Shown here: positions 5,711-7,127 of the stretch, piece by piece
How the letters are laid out: each line of letters opens with the position of its first letter
Numbering within the stretch: position 1 is the first letter of the stretch
Source of the DNA: VGBK01 sp964354255
GTDB lineage: Bacteria > Actinomycetota > Acidimicrobiia > Spongiisociales > UBA11373
Length of the DNA: 7,127 nucleotides
Assembly: GCA_964354255.1 (NCBI GenBank)
Contig: CAYGYX010000084.1
Coordinates: forward strand, 1-7,127
Reading direction: 5' to 3'
The notes under the pieces: model-generated
What the model saw: only the letters and a program-made list of their open reading frames with translations
What the model was told of the DNA's origin: nothing
Database searches by the model: none
Program-made: the position numbers and the translations under genes

Positions 5711-6655
5711 TCAGACGTGCCCCGGGGGGTTGGGGATGTCGGAGAAGGCCCGCTGCCGGGCTTCGACGATCTCCGAGGCGATCTGGTCCAGCGAGTCCAT
5801 CAGCCACAGATGGGCCGCCTTGCCGGGCCGGAAGTCGGCCTCGGCCATGCCCTGGATGCGGCCCTGCTCCTGCAGGTCCTTCACCTGGCGGAAGTTGTTG
5901 CGGGGCTCGGTGGTGTAGACCCCGAGGGTCTTGCCCCCGCGCTGGTTGAGCAGCGAGAAGACCGGCACGTCGCTGGGGCCGTCGGCGATGTAGACCATGT
6001 GCCGGATGGGCACCCGGCGCTGCTCCTCGGACATGCGGGCGTTCACGTCGATGGAGGGGTTGCGGTTGACTCCCTTGTTGATCTCGAACACCGCCCGGGT
6101 CTTGGTGGTGTTGTCGATCATGTAGCCGATGCGGCTGATGGGCCGCGGCTCCTTGTCGATGTCGAGCCTCCCCAGATAGCCGGGGGGAGCCGGGCACTCC
6201 AGGAAGGTGTTGGCCCAGATGCCGTCCAACTCCGGGGCAATGGAGGAGCCCTCGATCATCTCCCGGATCCCGGTGGAGGCCACGTAGTGCTCCACGCTGA
6301 TCCCGTGGGTGGCGAAGGTGGCCGCCATGTGGCGGCGGGTGGCGCCGAGGAACTCGGGGATGCCGGGGCTGGGCACCAGCCGGCCCCCCAGTTCCTTCAG
6401 CTTGGCGTTGGTGAGGCCGGGGAAGATGCCGGCCTCGACGTAGGTGAGGATGTGGTGCAAGTAAGCGGCGTCCCGGGAGATGACCTCGCCCCGCGCCCGG
6501 TAGTACTCGGGAAGGTTCTCGACCTCGGCCCAGAAGGCGTCCGGGTCTACCCCATACTCGGCGAACAGCGGCTCCTGCTGGTTGCCCGGGATCAGGGTGC
6601 GGTCGAAGTCCCAGATGAAGGCGACGACCGTTTGGGTGTGCAGCGGGACGGGCAT
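5711..6655 (-). CDS. HAD-superfamily hydrolase (SerB-like phosphatase group)
   Basis: This 314-residue soluble protein carries the four HAD motifs in order: motif I D16-F-D18-R-T with the nucleophile Asp and the acid/base Asp; motif II S127/T128 in V-A-S-T-G; motif III probably K185 in N-T-T-K-T; and motif IV A-D225-G-P-S-D229, a variant of the usual G-D-x-x-x-D. The long segment between motifs I and II (about 22-115) forms the helical cap, as in phosphoserine-phosphatase-like members, but it is larger than in SerB. A Mg2+-dependent phosphatase acting on a small phosphorylated metabolite is the best guess; the substrate cannot be inferred. It follows the 124-residue gene with a 6-nt gap and lacks a clear Shine-Dalgarno, so it is probably translated by coupling, although TACCCT (minus strand 6669-6664) lies 8 nt before its ATG and could give a leaderless transcript. 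Its stop is one base from that of the NfuA-like gene, tail to tail. Confidence 0.88.
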   Translation of the reverse strand: MPVPLHTQTVVAFIWDFDRTLIPGNQQEPLFAEYGVDPDAFWAEVENLPEYYRARGEVISRDAAYLHHILTYVEAGIFPGLTNAKLKELGGRLVPSPGIPEFLGATRRHMAATFATHGISVEHYVASTGIREMIEGSSIAPELDGIWANTFLECPAPPGYLGRLDIDKEPRPISRIGYMIDNTTKTRAVFEINKGVNRNPSIDVNARMSEEQRRVPIRHMVYIADGPSDVPVFSLLNQRGGKTLGVYTTEPRNNFRQVKDLQEQGRIQGMAEADFRPGKAAHLWLMDSLDQIASEIVEARQRAFSDIPNPPGHV

Positions 6656-6661
6656 CGCCCG

Positions 6662-7036
6662 TCAGGGTACTTCGGGCGCCCCGAAGCAGACGTCATCGTC
6701 GGGGCCCAGCCACCACGGCTGCAAGCGGACCGGCACCCCCCGCAGCAGCCGATGGGCCTCACCCACGAGCGAGGAGGGGACCAGCAGGCTCACCTCCCAG
6801 CCGGCGGCGGCCAGGTGGCGCACCGCCGCCGCGGCGGCGGGGAGATCATCGTCGGCGACGCACTCGGCCACACCGCGGTCGGCGGCCAGCACCGCCGCGC
6901 CTGCCACCCCTTCGACGCCGGAGGCCTCGGCCAGGGGGATCTCGACCACCGTACAGCCGAGGCGGGAGTAGCCGAGGGCTACCGCGGTGGCGATCCGACC
7001 CCGCAGGATGGTGGGGGTGTCTGTGATGAGCACCAT
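6662..7036 (-). CDS. Hypothetical protein, first gene of a unit with the HAD hydrolase
   Basis: I do not recognise this 124-residue protein. It is Ala- and Val-rich with alternating short hydrophobic strands and amphipathic helices (strands at about 1-4, 28-33, 46-50, 81-86 and 102-106; an Ala-rich helix at 66-78), which suggests a small soluble alpha/beta domain, perhaps a degenerate Rossmann-like fold. There is no signal peptide, no transmembrane helix and no clear catalytic motif; the acidic run D113-D-D and two cysteines (28 and 117) in hydrophobic surroundings are the only points to note. It is likely real: codon use has the strong G/C third-position bias of its neighbours, the ATG has GGGAGG (minus strand 7047-7042) 5 nt upstream, a plausible -10 box lies further up, and the HAD gene follows after 6 nt. 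It may help that enzyme or share its substrate, which is inference from spacing only. Confidence 0.7.
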   Translation of the reverse strand: MVLITDTPTILRGRIATAVALGYSRLGCTVVEIPLAEASGVEGVAGAAVLAADRGVAECVADDDLPAAAAAVRHLAAAGWEVSLLVPSSLVGEAHRLLRGVPVRLQPWWLGPDDDVCFGAPEVP

Positions 7037-7065
7037 GCGGGCCTCCCTGAGGATTACAGGCTTGT

Positions 7066-7073
7066 AGTTTAGC
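7066..7073 (-). promoter_or_regulatory. Putative -10 box TAAACT of the hypothetical/HAD unit
   Basis: On the minus strand TAAACT (7071-7066), preceded by GC rather than the GG seen elsewhere in the window, lies 29 nt before the ATG at 7036. The leader of about 20 nt would hold the GGGAGG Shine-Dalgarno. This is the most A/T-rich patch near the gene. No -35 is recognisable, and the GC hairpin at 7095-7120 ends 21 nt upstream. Confidence 0.4.
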
Positions 7074-7094
7074 CGGCAGGCCGGACACGGGGCC

Positions 7095-7120
7095 CCCTCT
7101 CCCGCGCCAGCGGGAGAGGG
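7095..7120. repeat. Perfect 11-bp GC-rich inverted repeat (REP-like or terminator hairpin)
   Basis: CCCTCTCCCGC (7095-7105) and GCGGGAGAGGG (7110-7120) pair perfectly around the 4-base loop GCCA. The flanks (C-run to the left, G-run after one unpaired C at 7121) allow a few more pairs. It lies at the window edge, upstream of the hypothetical/HAD promoter. It may be the terminator of a minus-strand gene lying beyond the window, or a dispersed extragenic palindrome: CTCTCCCGC/GCGGGAGAG palindromes recur between genes in several high-GC bacteria. Neither strand has a T-tract here. Confidence 0.65.
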
Positions 7121-7127
7121 CGGGGGG

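Noticed and set aside
5719..5728. GCCCCGGGGG palindrome just after the convergent stop codons, considered as a terminator
   Set aside because: The arms touch with no loop and lie inside the HAD coding end; no T-tract follows on either strand.

Overview
The window is high-GC, gene-dense chromosomal DNA from a bacterium that is most likely an actinomycetote, possibly of an Acidimicrobiia-like lineage. The reasons are the strong G/C preference at third codon positions, a P-type ATPase that closely resembles the actinobacterial CtpE group, a FadB2-type 3-hydroxybutyryl-CoA dehydrogenase, and several genes preceded by a TANNNT -10 box so close to the ATG that they look leaderless. The lineage is inferred from gene content, not from a marker gene.

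Layout from left to right: a thioredoxin-fold protein (66-497, +); an MgtC/SapB-family membrane protein (518-1177, -), convergent with the first; a 3-hydroxybutyryl-CoA dehydrogenase (1240-2094, -); a short divergent promoter region (2095-2170); a small four-helix membrane protein of the LiaI/LiaF N-terminal (DUF5668-like) type (2171-2533, +); a CtpE-like cation P-type ATPase (2571-5081, +); an NfuA-like Fe-S carrier (5116-5709, +); and, convergent with it by a single base, a two-gene minus-strand unit made of an unrecognised 124-residue protein (6662-7036) followed by a HAD-superfamily hydrolase (5711-6655). A GC-rich perfect hairpin lies at the right edge (7095-7120). No non-coding stretch exceeds about 100 bases. 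I saw no tRNA, rRNA, CRISPR array, insertion sequence, integrase, toxin-antitoxin pair or recognisable defence gene.

The genes are mostly housekeeping: redox, acyl-CoA metabolism, divalent cation transport (CtpE-like pump and perhaps MgtC) and Fe-S cluster delivery. Direct functional coupling is plausible only for the membrane protein/ATPase pair and for the unknown protein/HAD pair, which are co-directional and closely spaced. The most coherent signal not explained by the genes is regulatory. Six of seven likely transcription starts carry GGTANNNT. They split into a near-leaderless class (7-13 nt from box to ATG, no properly spaced Shine-Dalgarno) and a leadered class (19-30 nt, with a GGAG-type Shine-Dalgarno 5-6 nt before the ATG). 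I found no convincing new multi-gene system here.
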